The notes beneath the pieces are model-generated. The model made no database searches, was not told the DNA's origin, and saw nothing but the letters and a program-made list of their open reading frames with translations. From Verrucomicrobiota bacterium (GTDB lineage Bacteria > Verrucomicrobiota > Verrucomicrobiia > Opitutales > Opitutaceae), in NCBI GenBank assembly GCA_023432225.1, contig JAEYUW010000002.1, forward strand, positions 248,001 to 312,000: a DNA stretch of 64,000 nucleotides, given 5' to 3'. A program made the translations under genes and the position numbers. Positions 41,875 to 50,299 of the stretch are shown here, one piece after another; position 1 is the stretch's first letter; every line of letters starts with the position of its first letter.

Positions 41875-42900
41875 TCAGCCGCAGCCGAAGCTGGCGCGGG
41901 CTTGCGCGAGCGCCGTCTCGTAGGCGGAGACCAGTCGGTCCCAGCGCTGGCTCAGTTCGGTGTCGATTTGCTGGCGCGCGCGATCGGCTTCGAACCACGC
42001 GAGCGTGCGGCGGATGCCGGTGGCGAACGGCGTCTTCGTCACAAAACCGGGCACGAAGCGCTTGAGCTTCGTGTTGTCGAACACGGCGGAGACCGCTTTG
42101 TCGCCGAGCAAAGTCCCTTCAACACTCGGGACGCACGAGATGATGAAGTCGGACGGAATATGCACGAAACGCGGCGCGGTTACGCCGGCGGCCTGCGCGG
42201 TGAGGGCGAAGATCTGGTTCCAGGTGAGCGTTTCATCCGAGGTGATTTGAAACGCGTGGCCGAACGTGGCGGGATTTCCGAAGAGGCCGAGCAAGCCCGC
42301 GGCGAAATCGGTGTTGTGCGTGATCGTCCACAGCGAGGTTCCGTCGCCGGGGATGATCAGCGGCGCACCGCGGCGCAGGCGGTCGATGGCGGTCCACGGT
42401 TTCTGCCAGGCGTTCAGCACGAGTGGAATCTGGTCGTCGCCGTAAGTGAGCGACGGGCGGATGACCACGCCGGGGAAGCCGATGGCTTGGTGGGCGGCTT
42501 CGAGTTCCTGTTCGCAAGCGATCTTGAGGCGCGAGTATTCCCAGTGCGGATTCGCTCGCGGGGTGGACTCCGTGATGAGGTAATGCGCGAGCGGCTTCTG
42601 GTAAACGCTGGCGGAGCTGATGAAGAGATACTGCTGCGTTCGATCGCGGAATAGCTCGACGTCGCGCCGGATGTCCTCGGGCTTGAACGCGATCCATTGC
42701 ACCACGACGTCCCACGTATGTCCGCGCAGCGCGGTGCGCACCGCATCGAGGTCGTTCATGTCGGCGACGATCGTCCGCGCGCCGTCGACAGGCCGGTGCT
42801 GACCGCGGTTGAGGAGCCAGAGTTCGTGGCCGGCGGCGAGAGCTTGTTGCGTAGCTGCGCGGCTGATGATGCCGGAGCCACCGATGAAGAGAATTTTCAT
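41875..42900 (-). CDS. NAD(P)-dependent epimerase/dehydratase (extended SDR)
   Basis: 341 aa. The N-terminal Rossmann motif is 'MKILFIGGSGIISRAATQQAL', the active-site Ser is in 'YLFISSASVYQ', and 'GVVIRPSLTYGDDQIPL' is typical of the extended SDR epimerase branch that includes plant chloroplast stem-loop-binding-like and sugar-nucleotide epimerases. The usual Tyr-x-x-x-Lys is 'YSRLKIACE'. No signal peptide. The substrate cannot be determined. It is convergent with nothing and followed by the tRNA. Confidence 0.8.
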   Translation of the reverse strand: MKILFIGGSGIISRAATQQALAAGHELWLLNRGQHRPVDGARTIVADMNDLDAVRTALRGHTWDVVVQWIAFKPEDIRRDVELFRDRTQQYLFISSASVYQKPLAHYLITESTPRANPHWEYSRLKIACEQELEAAHQAIGFPGVVIRPSLTYGDDQIPLVLNAWQKPWTAIDRLRRGAPLIIPGDGTSLWTITHNTDFAAGLLGLFGNPATFGHAFQITSDETLTWNQIFALTAQAAGVTAPRFVHIPSDFIISCVPSVEGTLLGDKAVSAVFDNTKLKRFVPGFVTKTPFATGIRRTLAWFEADRARQQIDTELSQRWDRLVSAYETALAQARASFGCG

Positions 42901-43029
42901 GGGGAAGGCAGAGTTGTAGTTTGAACAGGAGGTAGCGAAGCAAACGGAACTGCCAATCTGATGATCTCCGATGTCAGGCCGGTTTGTTGTCTCCGCTTCC
43001 TTCGTTGCCTCCGGTTCAAATCAGATCGG

Positions 43030-44091
43030 TCAGGTCTTGCGCGTCGTGTCGCTGAGCGACCAAGCACCGACGGGAATACTGCGGAGCTTGCTGACGGTCT
43101 CGAGCGCGGCGCGCTGACAGCGTTGAGGTGGCAGGCCAGCGAGAATGCTCTCGAGATCATCGACGACGAGCTGGCCGATGAGCGTCTGGATTTCGGGCAC
43201 GCTGCCGCAACGATGCGCCTGGATAAGCGTGTTCGGGGTCCTGCGGCCGGGTTCGTCCTTCGGCACCGGTTCTTCCGGCCAGACGTCGATGCCGGCGCGG
43301 ATGTGGCCACTGTGCGCGGCAGCGAGCAACTCGGGGAAATTCACGAGCGCGGCGCGGCTGGCGAGAACCACGACGCTGCCGGGAGTCATGCTCGCGAAGT
43401 GGCGCGCCCCGATCTGGCCGGCATTTTCGCTCGTGACGGCAGCGAGGAGAAAAACGACGCGGGCGCGCGTGAAACACTCGTCGAGCGTCGCTGGAATCAC
43501 GTCCAGCTCGCGCAGCACGCTCGGATGAATCCACGGATCGTGCACGAGGATCTCGCGCGTGAACGGTCGCAGCAGCGGCAGCAGGGCGCGGCCGGTGTTG
43601 CCGAGGCCGACGATCGCGAGTGGCTTGTCGTGGAGCAGGAACGAGTCGTGGTTGTCGCCTTTGAATTCGCGGCCGGCGCGGAGCGCGGCGTCGGCCTCGT
43701 GCATGCGGCGGGCGAGGGAGATTGCCATGCCGAGCACCATTTCGGCCACGGGTCGCGCGTAGACCGGCGCCGTGGAGAGCACGGGAATGCCGCGGCGGTG
43801 GCACTCGGCGTAGTCGACGTTGGGCAGGAAATTGCTCTCGACGTTGAACACGGCGCGCAAGTGCGGGGCGCGGTCGAGGCGCGCGCGATCGAGTGTGGAT
43901 TGGCCGATCAGCGCGACGGTTTGCGGGAGATACCGCTCGATATGCTCGTCGGTGGCCGGCGAGCCGTCGTGCCAGACTACGCGGCCGAGGCGTTCGAGGC
44001 GGCGCTTCGTAGGCTCATCGAAAATGCGATCGATCCGACGCGGGAACGGATCGAGGAGAATGACGCGCTCGGAGGGATCGAGAGTTGGCAT
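43030..44091 (-). CDS. D-2-hydroxyacid dehydrogenase family protein
   Basis: 353 aa. NAD-dependent 2-hydroxyacid dehydrogenases reduce 2-keto acids. The nucleotide loop is 'LAIVGLGNTGRALLPLL', then 'VHDPWIHPSVL', 'VVFLLAAVTSENAGQIGARHFASMTPGSVVVLASRAALVNFPEL' with the catalytic Arg, 'AGIDVWPEEPVP' with the Glu, and 'LIQAHRCGS' with the His. The last is H-R-C-G-S rather than the common H-x-A-G, a small deviation. Substrate unknown. The 129-bp gap to the epimerase gene holds only a weak inverted repeat. Confidence 0.85.
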   Translation of the reverse strand: MPTLDPSERVILLDPFPRRIDRIFDEPTKRRLERLGRVVWHDGSPATDEHIERYLPQTVALIGQSTLDRARLDRAPHLRAVFNVESNFLPNVDYAECHRRGIPVLSTAPVYARPVAEMVLGMAISLARRMHEADAALRAGREFKGDNHDSFLLHDKPLAIVGLGNTGRALLPLLRPFTREILVHDPWIHPSVLRELDVIPATLDECFTRARVVFLLAAVTSENAGQIGARHFASMTPGSVVVLASRAALVNFPELLAAAHSGHIRAGIDVWPEEPVPKDEPGRRTPNTLIQAHRCGSVPEIQTLIGQLVVDDLESILAGLPPQRCQRAALETVSKLRSIPVGAWSLSDTTRKT

Positions 44092-44148
44092 CGGCGGGAA
44101 TGCAGAATCTCCGTCTCGAGCGCGGAGCGCGCAAGGGCCGCGCGTGGC

Positions 44149-45579
44149 TTACACGCCGACGGGCACCGCCTGCTTCGCTCGGATGACAAAGAAGAATTTC
44201 GAGCCCACGCTGGGAGTGCTCTCCACCCAGATCGTTCCGCCCATCAGCTCGCTGAGGCGTTTGCAGATGATGAGACCGAGACCGGTGCCGCCGTAGCGAC
44301 GCGAGGTGCCGGCGTCGGCTTGCACGTAGGGTTTGAAGAGCCGCGCGGCTTGTTCGGCGGAGAGGCCGATGCCGGTGTCGTGGATCGTGAACCGCAGCAG
44401 CAGCGTATCGGAAAGATCGTCGGGCGCGACGGCTTCGAGCTGGATCGTGACTCCGCCGCGCTTGGTGAACTTCACCGCGTTGCCCACGAGATTAATGAGG
44501 ATTTGGCGCAAGCGATAGACGTCGCCGGTGACGACGCTGGGCACGTCGGGCGCGACCTTGGTGTCGAGCGAGAGGTTGGCGACGGCGGCTTTCGGGCGGA
44601 AAAAGGCCACGACTTCCTCGATGCACGTGCGCGGGGAGAACGGCTCGTTCTCCAGCTCGATCTTGCCGGCTTCGATCTTGGAGAAGTCGAGAATGTCGTT
44701 GATGAGGAAGAGCAGGGAATCGCCGCTGTTGCGGATGAGGTTCACGTATTCGCGCTGCTCGCTCGTGAGGTTGGCGCCGTCGAGCAAATTGGCGAAACCG
44801 ATGACGCCACTGATCGGATTGCGGATCTCGTGGCTGACGATGGCGAGGAATTCGCCCTTGGCGCGGTTCGCCGCCTCGGCGGCCTCCTTGGCGCGGAGCA
44901 GCGCGACTTCCGCCATCTTGCGCGCGGTGATGTCGTGGGCGACCGCCTGATACTCGATGATCCGATGATCGTTGTCGTAGATCTCGCGCACGATCCACTG
45001 CAGCCAGGTCGTGGCGGCGGGCGTTTTGATTTCCTGTTCGTAAGTCTGGATGGCCGGGTCGCTGTTCCAGGGAATGCGACTGCTGGTGGCCATGCCGGCG
45101 AAGGGCGTGCCGATGAGTTCGGAGCGTTTCCTGCCGTAGAAGCGGCAATAGGCGCCGTTGACGAAGGCGAGCGTGCCGTCGGGCTTGTAGCGGCAGATCA
45201 GGTCGAACTGATCCTCCACGATGCCGCGGTAGCTCGCCTCCACGCGTTGCAGCGAGCGCGCCATGCGCTCGATCTGGCGGGCAAGGCCGATGATCTCGTC
45301 GTGCCCCGCTTCGTCGTCCTTTACAGGTTCGTCCGGTGCGAGGTCGGGCTGCACGGCTTTTGCTTGAGAGCCGAGCGCTTTGATGCGGGCCAGCGTCGTG
45401 CGGTCCCAGAGGTAGCCGCTCAGCACGAGCAGCACGCAGCCGATGATGGCGAGCGAGAGGATGTAGTAGTTGGTGCCGAGCTTCTCGCGGAGGTCGTCCT
45501 GCAGAATGATGGCAGCGAGTGCGGCCACCAAACTGGCGACGAGAGCCATGATCATCCAAGTCTTGCGCTGCTGGTGCAT
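44149..45579 (-). CDS. Membrane PAS sensor histidine kinase
   Basis: 476 aa from the ATG at 45579, which is followed by two membrane segments ('WMIMALVASLVAALAAIIL' and 'YYILSLAIIGCVLLVLSGYL'). A PAS/PAC domain (about 125-255: 'IVEDQFDLICRYKPDGTLAFVNGAYCRFYGRKRSEL', 'IEYQAVAHDITARK') leads to HisKA with the phospho-His in 'AIVSHEIRNPISGVIGFANLL' and a HATPase domain with N-box 'ILINLVGNAVKFT', G1 'IHDTGIGLS' and G2 'GGTGLGLIICKRL'. No receiver domain and no response regulator next to it, so it is an orphan kinase. Confidence 0.9.
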   Translation of the reverse strand: MHQQRKTWMIMALVASLVAALAAIILQDDLREKLGTNYYILSLAIIGCVLLVLSGYLWDRTTLARIKALGSQAKAVQPDLAPDEPVKDDEAGHDEIIGLARQIERMARSLQRVEASYRGIVEDQFDLICRYKPDGTLAFVNGAYCRFYGRKRSELIGTPFAGMATSSRIPWNSDPAIQTYEQEIKTPAATTWLQWIVREIYDNDHRIIEYQAVAHDITARKMAEVALLRAKEAAEAANRAKGEFLAIVSHEIRNPISGVIGFANLLDGANLTSEQREYVNLIRNSGDSLLFLINDILDFSKIEAGKIELENEPFSPRTCIEEVVAFFRPKAAVANLSLDTKVAPDVPSVVTGDVYRLRQILINLVGNAVKFTKRGGVTIQLEAVAPDDLSDTLLLRFTIHDTGIGLSAEQAARLFKPYVQADAGTSRRYGGTGLGLIICKRLSELMGGTIWVESTPSVGSKFFFVIRAKQAVPVGV

Positions 45580-45706
45580 GCGGGGTGCGCGAGCAAAGTA
45601 GCGCGAAGGTCGGACCACTGTCTAACCGTTTTTCCCTCCCGGGCCATTTGTCCGTAGCCCGCGCGCGCGGAATCGGGGGCGGAGATCGCTCACGTGGCAG
45701 GGCGAT

Positions 45707-48166
45707 TCAACTCTGATTCGTGGCCCGCCGCAGCACGTCGTTCAGACTGTCGGGCGTGAATGGTTTCTGGAGAAAGTCGGTGAAATCACGCGTATCGCCG
45801 CGCGCGCGCGCTTCGAGTTCGCTGTAGCCGCTGACGAGCACACAGGGCAGGTCGGGGCGCTGCGCGCGCAATTCATGCATCGTTTCCAGCCCGTCTTTGC
45901 CGGGCATCGTCAGATCGAGGAGGGCGGCGACAAAGCGGGTCGGCTGCGCGGTGAAGGCCGCCATCGCTTCGTGACCATCGGCGGTGACGACCGAGTCGTA
46001 GCCGAGGCGTTTGAGCACTTCGGCAAAGAGCGGGCGCAGGGCGTCGTCATCGTCCGCGACCAGCACTGTGCCGTGGTCGCCGGAAGGAGATGCCATGGAC
46101 GGCGCTCCCTTGGCCGCGACCGGACGCGTGCTGGCGGGCAGATAGACGCGGAAGATCGAACCTTGCCCCGGCGTGCTGCGCACGACGAGCGCGCCGCGGT
46201 GGGACCGCACAATACCGAGCACCGCGGCGAGCCCGAGTCCGCGGCCGGTGAATTTCGTGGTGAAAAAAGGATCGAAGATGCGCGCCCGCACCTCGGCGTC
46301 CATGCCGCAGCCGTTGTCGGCGACTTCGAGGCAGGCATAAGGTCCCTCCGGCACATCGGGCGAGGGCAGCGCGTCCATCAACTCGCCGCGCACGAGATCC
46401 GCGCGGCTGGTGGCGAGACGGATGCGGCCGCCCTTTTCCGGCAAGGCTTCCGCGGCGTTGATCACGAGGTTCATGATCACCTGCTGGAATTGCGACGGGT
46501 CGCCGTCGACGAGCGGCAGGTCCTTGGCGAGGGCAAACTCGAGTTCGGCGTGGCGCTTGGTGGAAAGCTCGAGCAAGTGAACGGTGTCGCGCGCGATCGA
46601 GTTGAGCGACAGCGGCTCGATCGTGAACGCGCCCTTGCCGGCGTAGGCGAGGAGCTGGCGGCAGAGATCGGCGGCGCGGTTGGAGGCGGTTTTGATTTTC
46701 TCGATGCGTGCGTTCGTATCGGGCGAGGCGTGCTCATCCAGTTGCATGAGCGAGGCATTGCCGAGAATCACCGTGAGAAGATTGTTGAAATCGTGCGCGA
46801 TGCCGCCGGCGAGGACGCCGAGGCTTTCGAGGCGCTGGGTTTCCTGCATCTTGCGCTGGAGGTTTTCTGCTTCGACCTCCGCGTGCTTGCGTGGCGTGAC
46901 GTCAGTGTGCGTGCCGACGATGCGCAGCGGCAACCGGGTGCGCGGGTCGCGGGCGACGACTTTTCCCCGATCGAGGATCCATTTCCACTCGCCGTTCTTC
47001 GCGCGCAGGCGCATCTCGAGCGCGAACTGGTCGCGCTCGCGCCAGAGTTCGGATTCGTCGGCGAGCACGCGCTCGCGGTCGTCGGGGTGGACGAGATCGA
47101 GAAAGCCGAGGCGGCCCGGCGCCACCTCGCTGGCCGAGTAGCCGAGCATCTCAAACCACCGGGGACTGCGGAGAATTTCGCCCGTGCGGGCATCCCAATC
47201 CCAGAAACCGTCCTGGCTGCCTTCGAAAACCAACGACAGCCGTTCTTCGCTTAAGCGGAGCGCTTCGGCTTGGTGGGCGACGCGCAGCAGCATCCGACGC
47301 TGCCACGCGAACGCGACGAGGACGATTGCGCCGGTGAGGACGAGCGGGATCGCGTAGGGGCGCACGTCGCGCCAGCCCAGTTCGCGCGGACGCAGGGGAC
47401 CGACCCATTTTTCGTAGAGGCGGTCGTAGGCGTAGCTGCGCTGGACGGCGAGCAGGCCCTCGTTGAGTTCGGCGAGGAGATCCGTCTCGCGCGGTGCGAC
47501 GCCGAAGTGCTCGCGATAGTCGAAATCCGGGAACGGCAGTGCGGAGGCGACGATGCCGGTGAGGTCGCGCTGTTTCATCACGTGGCGCACCACCAATTCG
47601 GTGGCGAACATCGCATCGGCGCCGCCTGCCTGCACGATACTCAGGCAGTCGTCCAACGTCGGCGCGAAGACGAACTCGATCCGCCAAGGCTGGCGCTTGA
47701 GGTATTCATGCGCGCGCGACTCGCGGGGCACGGCGACCTTGATCCCGTTCAGTTCCGAAAGATCGTAGAGCGGCGGGTGGTCGTGCCGGATGAACATCGC
47801 GCCGCGCAACAGCGCCGTCGTCGCACTGAACGCGATGAAGTCGCGGCGCTCCGGTGTGTCGACGACGTTGCAGATGATGTCGATCTCGCCCGTCCGAAAT
47901 TTTGCCAGCAGTTCACTCCAGGGCAGCACGACGTAGTCGATCTCGAGCGCGCGTTCGGCGGCGACGGCTTGGAGGAGCTCGACTGAGAATCCGGCGGGCG
48001 TGCCGTCGGGTGCGGCGAAGGTGAAGGGCGCCGCGCCCGCCTCGACGCCGGCGCGCCAGCGCCGTTTCGGAGCCGCGTTATCGGCGGCCCACCCGACAAT
48101 GCTTCCGCAGGCGCAAACGAGGCACCAAAAGGCCATCCACGTGCGACGGGGCGGGAGATGAATCAT
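45707..48166 (-). CDS. Hybrid sensor kinase with periplasmic amino-acid-binding-type sensor domain
   Basis: 819 aa from the ATG at 48166. A signal/membrane segment is followed by an SBP_bac_3 domain (about 35-265: 'WRAGVEAGAAPFTFAAPDGTPAGFSVELLQAVAAE', 'GEIDIICNVVDTPERRDFIAFS', 'YDRLYEKWVGP'). A transmembrane helix comes next ('YAIPLVLTGAIVLVAFAWQ'), then PAS/PAC, HisKA with 'GVLAGGIAHDFNNLLTVILGNASLM', HATPase ('VIMNLVINAAEALPE', 'GRGLGLAAVLGIVRSH') and a C-terminal receiver with the phospho-acceptor in 'VAALLDLTMPGKDG' and Lys in 'FLQKPFTPDSL'. It senses a small solute in the periplasm, like BvgS-type and SBP3 kinases; the ligand is unknown. No output protein is encoded next to it. Confidence 0.92.
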   Translation of the reverse strand: MIHLPPRRTWMAFWCLVCACGSIVGWAADNAAPKRRWRAGVEAGAAPFTFAAPDGTPAGFSVELLQAVAAERALEIDYVVLPWSELLAKFRTGEIDIICNVVDTPERRDFIAFSATTALLRGAMFIRHDHPPLYDLSELNGIKVAVPRESRAHEYLKRQPWRIEFVFAPTLDDCLSIVQAGGADAMFATELVVRHVMKQRDLTGIVASALPFPDFDYREHFGVAPRETDLLAELNEGLLAVQRSYAYDRLYEKWVGPLRPRELGWRDVRPYAIPLVLTGAIVLVAFAWQRRMLLRVAHQAEALRLSEERLSLVFEGSQDGFWDWDARTGEILRSPRWFEMLGYSASEVAPGRLGFLDLVHPDDRERVLADESELWRERDQFALEMRLRAKNGEWKWILDRGKVVARDPRTRLPLRIVGTHTDVTPRKHAEVEAENLQRKMQETQRLESLGVLAGGIAHDFNNLLTVILGNASLMQLDEHASPDTNARIEKIKTASNRAADLCRQLLAYAGKGAFTIEPLSLNSIARDTVHLLELSTKRHAELEFALAKDLPLVDGDPSQFQQVIMNLVINAAEALPEKGGRIRLATSRADLVRGELMDALPSPDVPEGPYACLEVADNGCGMDAEVRARIFDPFFTTKFTGRGLGLAAVLGIVRSHRGALVVRSTPGQGSIFRVYLPASTRPVAAKGAPSMASPSGDHGTVLVADDDDALRPLFAEVLKRLGYDSVVTADGHEAMAAFTAQPTRFVAALLDLTMPGKDGLETMHELRAQRPDLPCVLVSGYSELEARARGDTRDFTDFLQKPFTPDSLNDVLRRATNQS

Positions 48167-48245
48167 CGAGGCTAAGCCAACACATCGGACAGCAACGCCC
48201 GAAATTGATGGGCTCAAGCCTCTTTCCGGACGGAATTCCGTCCGT

Positions 48246-49070
48246 TTATCGAGCGAAGAAGGGATTGAATCGGCGCTCCTGGATCAGCGTCGTGAGCGGG
48301 CCGTGTCCGCAGGCCAGCACCGTGTCGGACGGAAGCCGGAAAATTTTCTCGCGGTTGTGGCGCAACTGATCGGCGTAGTGCTCGCGACTGCCTCCGCACG
48401 AAGCGGCAAAGAGCGAGTCGCCGACGATGGCGAGCGGCCAGGATAGCCCGGTGACGTAGAAGGTCGTTTGGCCCGGAGAGTGGCCCCAAGTGGACAGGGT
48501 CTTGATGGCGAGTTCGCCGAGATGAAAGTGAGCATTCTCGGCAAAGGTGCGGGCGCCGGCGTAATCGACGGGCTCCAGTTCGCTGGCCCAGACTTCCGCG
48601 CCCGTGGCGCTGGCGAGCTCGGGCAGATCGGCGATGTGGTCGTCGTGCGTGTGCGTGATGAAGATGTAGCGGAGGTCGAGTTTCTCGCTGGAGATCGTGT
48701 CGAGCATCGCACCGCAGTCCGTGCCGGTGTCGAAGGCGGCCGCGAGGCGCGAGCGTGTGTCCCACGCGAGATAGCTGTTCACCGTGAGGTCTTCGAACGG
48801 GGTGTTGAACATCGCGAAGCCGCGCGGGAACACCGGCTGTTGGGGATACCATTCCTTGCGGGCGAGGGCGAGCAGCGCGGCGCCATTCAGCTGGAGGGCG
48901 CGCGCGACGGCGCGGAGCGGATGGTCGCGAATCTCGCCCTTCTTGAGGGCGGCGAGTTCGGCGGGAGAGATGCCGGCTTTGGCGACGAGGGCGGCGTCAT
49001 CAAGGCTGAGTCCACGCTGGGCCTTTCCGAGCACATCGGTGAAATTGTCTTCGAGCGGGATTCGCGGCAT
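48246..49070 (-). CDS. HTH - metallo-beta-lactamase-fold hydrolase fusion
   Basis: 274 aa. Residues about 10-72 look like an XRE-type helix-turn-helix ('LSLDDAALVAKAGISPAELAALKKGEIRDHPLRAVARALQL'). Residues about 80-274 are an MBL-fold hydrolase with 'HTHDDH' (His140, His142, Asp144, His145), 'STWGHSPGQTTF', 'LAIVGDSLFAASCGG' and 'LACGHGPLTTL', the full metal set of glyoxalase II-like enzymes. A thioester or lactone would be a typical substrate. The fused DNA-binding-like domain is odd for this family. No partner genes. Confidence 0.82.
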   Translation of the reverse strand: MPRIPLEDNFTDVLGKAQRGLSLDDAALVAKAGISPAELAALKKGEIRDHPLRAVARALQLNGAALLALARKEWYPQQPVFPRGFAMFNTPFEDLTVNSYLAWDTRSRLAAAFDTGTDCGAMLDTISSEKLDLRYIFITHTHDDHIADLPELASATGAEVWASELEPVDYAGARTFAENAHFHLGELAIKTLSTWGHSPGQTTFYVTGLSWPLAIVGDSLFAASCGGSREHYADQLRHNREKIFRLPSDTVLACGHGPLTTLIQERRFNPFFAR

Positions 49071-49176
49071 GGCGTGAAACTCACCGCGCCCGACGCCGCA
49101 AGCAAGCGGACAGTGCAGGGGACGGCTCAGGCGGTTGGCGTGGCGGGATTCGTGGGAATTTCGCCGCTCCCGACGA

Positions 49177-49199
49177 GCGAAAGCCTCACGGCTTCCGCT
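49177..49199. repeat. Short repeat, copy 1 of 2
   Basis: A 23-bp sequence beginning GCGAAAGCCTCACGGCTTCC occurs here and again exactly at 49974-49996. The centre AAGCCTCACGGCTT is palindromic. The copies flank the DUF1080 gene. Confidence 0.8.
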
Positions 49200-49278
49200 C
49201 CTCAGCGAAAACTGTGGCTAGGGGGCTCACCCTATTCGCGGGATTGACGCGCCGGGGCCCGGCGGCATCCTGCGCGCC

Positions 49279-49914
49279 ATGACCGCCAAGCTCCTCGCGT
49301 TTGCCGTGCTCGTCCTTCCTGTCGCCTTGCTGGCGGCCGATCAGCCGAAGATCACGGCCTACGAACGTTCGCAGGGCTGGCGCCTGCTGGACAAAACCGA
49401 GTGGCACGGCTTCGGCGCGAACAAGCTGCCGGCCAACTGGCAGGTGCGCGACGGCTCGCTGGTGGGAGGCGCGGGCGTTGCGATTGTCAGCAACGACGAG
49501 TTTGCCGATTTCGAGCTGACGTTTGATTGGAAGGTCGCTCCGGGTGGCAACGGCGCGGTCTATTTCCGGGTTTTTGAAGACGAAAAATCGCCGGAGAAAT
49601 CCGGTCCGGTGATGCTGCTGGCCGGCCACGGCGATGCGCTCGCGGGCAACGGCCTGAGGGCGCCGGACAAGAAGATCACGCCGCAGTTCGACGTGTGGTA
49701 TCGCAGCAAGATCGTGGTGTTCGGCAACGCGGTCGAATACTGGATCAACGGCGAGAAGATCACGGGCTACGCGCTCGATACCGCCGACTGGCGCCAAGCG
49801 GTGGCCGCGAGCGCGAACCCCACGGTGGCCAAGTTCGTCAACGAGCGCGGGGGCCGCCTGGCCTTCGCGGGCGAAGGGCTCGAAGTGCGCAACGTCAAGG
49901 TGCGCGGGATCTGA
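49279..49914 (+). CDS. DUF1080 (3-keto-disaccharide hydrolase-like) secreted protein
   Basis: 211 aa with signal peptide MTAKLLAFAVLVLPVALLAA. The jelly-roll DUF1080 domain fills the rest: 'WRLLDKTEWHGFG', 'WQVRDGSLVGGAGVAIVSNDEFADFELTFDWKVAPGGNGAVYFRV', 'FDVWYRSKIVVFGNAVEYWINGEKITGY', ending 'FAGEGLEVRNVKVRGI'. The family resembles LamG-type folds, and some members act on 3-keto-glycosides. It is a single gene between two copies of a short repeat. Confidence 0.88.
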   Translation: MTAKLLAFAVLVLPVALLAADQPKITAYERSQGWRLLDKTEWHGFGANKLPANWQVRDGSLVGGAGVAIVSNDEFADFELTFDWKVAPGGNGAVYFRVFEDEKSPEKSGPVMLLAGHGDALAGNGLRAPDKKITPQFDVWYRSKIVVFGNAVEYWINGEKITGYALDTADWRQAVAASANPTVAKFVNERGGRLAFAGEGLEVRNVKVRGI

Positions 49915-50238
49915 GGGACTCGTAGCGGAATTCGTCAGAATTTCGCGCGGGAGAAATCGCGCCGCCGCGCCTCGCGAAAGCCTCACGGCTTCCGCTACGA
50001 AGCCAAGGTGGCCTGAAGAAGTGATGTGCGCGGCGCAACGGGTAGGGCGCGACCGCTGGGCGCTCCGGGAACGTGATGCCGCCCACACGGCGGGCCCAGC
50101 TAGAATTCAGATGGATTGCCACGTCGCGGCCAAGGGGCCGCTCCTCGCAACGACACTTTGAAGGCGTGGCTTAGACTTGGGCGAGCGCGTCATGGTTTTC
50201 GCCGGCGTGGAGGCTGTCGCGGCGAGGTCTTTAAACCA
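49915..50238. repeat. Repeat-rich intergenic stretch (includes copy 2 of the 23-bp repeat)
   Basis: No gene. Copy 2 of the 23-bp repeat is at 49974-49996 and forms, with CGTAGCGGAATTCG at 49921-49934, a facing pair ending TTCCGCTACG. A second GTAGGGCGCGACCGCTGGGC segment (50041-50062) and GGCGGGCCCAGC (50091-50102) look like another REP-type family. Confidence 0.65.
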
Positions 50239-50271
50239 CGCAGGCGGCGCCCGAAATCGGGCCGCCGCCTG
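50239..50271 (-). terminator. Terminator-like hairpin downstream of the TolC-family gene
   Basis: GCAGGCGGC, GCCC, GAAATC, GGGC, C, GCCGCCTGC folds into a stem of about 13 bp with one bulge. On the minus strand it follows the TolC-family stop by about 28 bp and runs into GTGGTTTAAAG. The T tract is weak. Confidence 0.6.
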
Positions 50272-50299
50272 CTGGACACACACTAAACAAACCTGGTTA

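Noticed and set aside
41657..41923. 88-codon frame next to tRNA-Cys
   Set aside because: Composition of repeat debris, partly antisense to the epimerase gene, no recognisable protein.
42961..45657. Plus-strand open frame of almost 900 codons
   Set aside because: It runs antisense to the dehydrogenase and PAS-kinase genes, has the biased Arg/Val/Glu/Ala composition expected from reverse reading of high-GC codons, and shows no domain.
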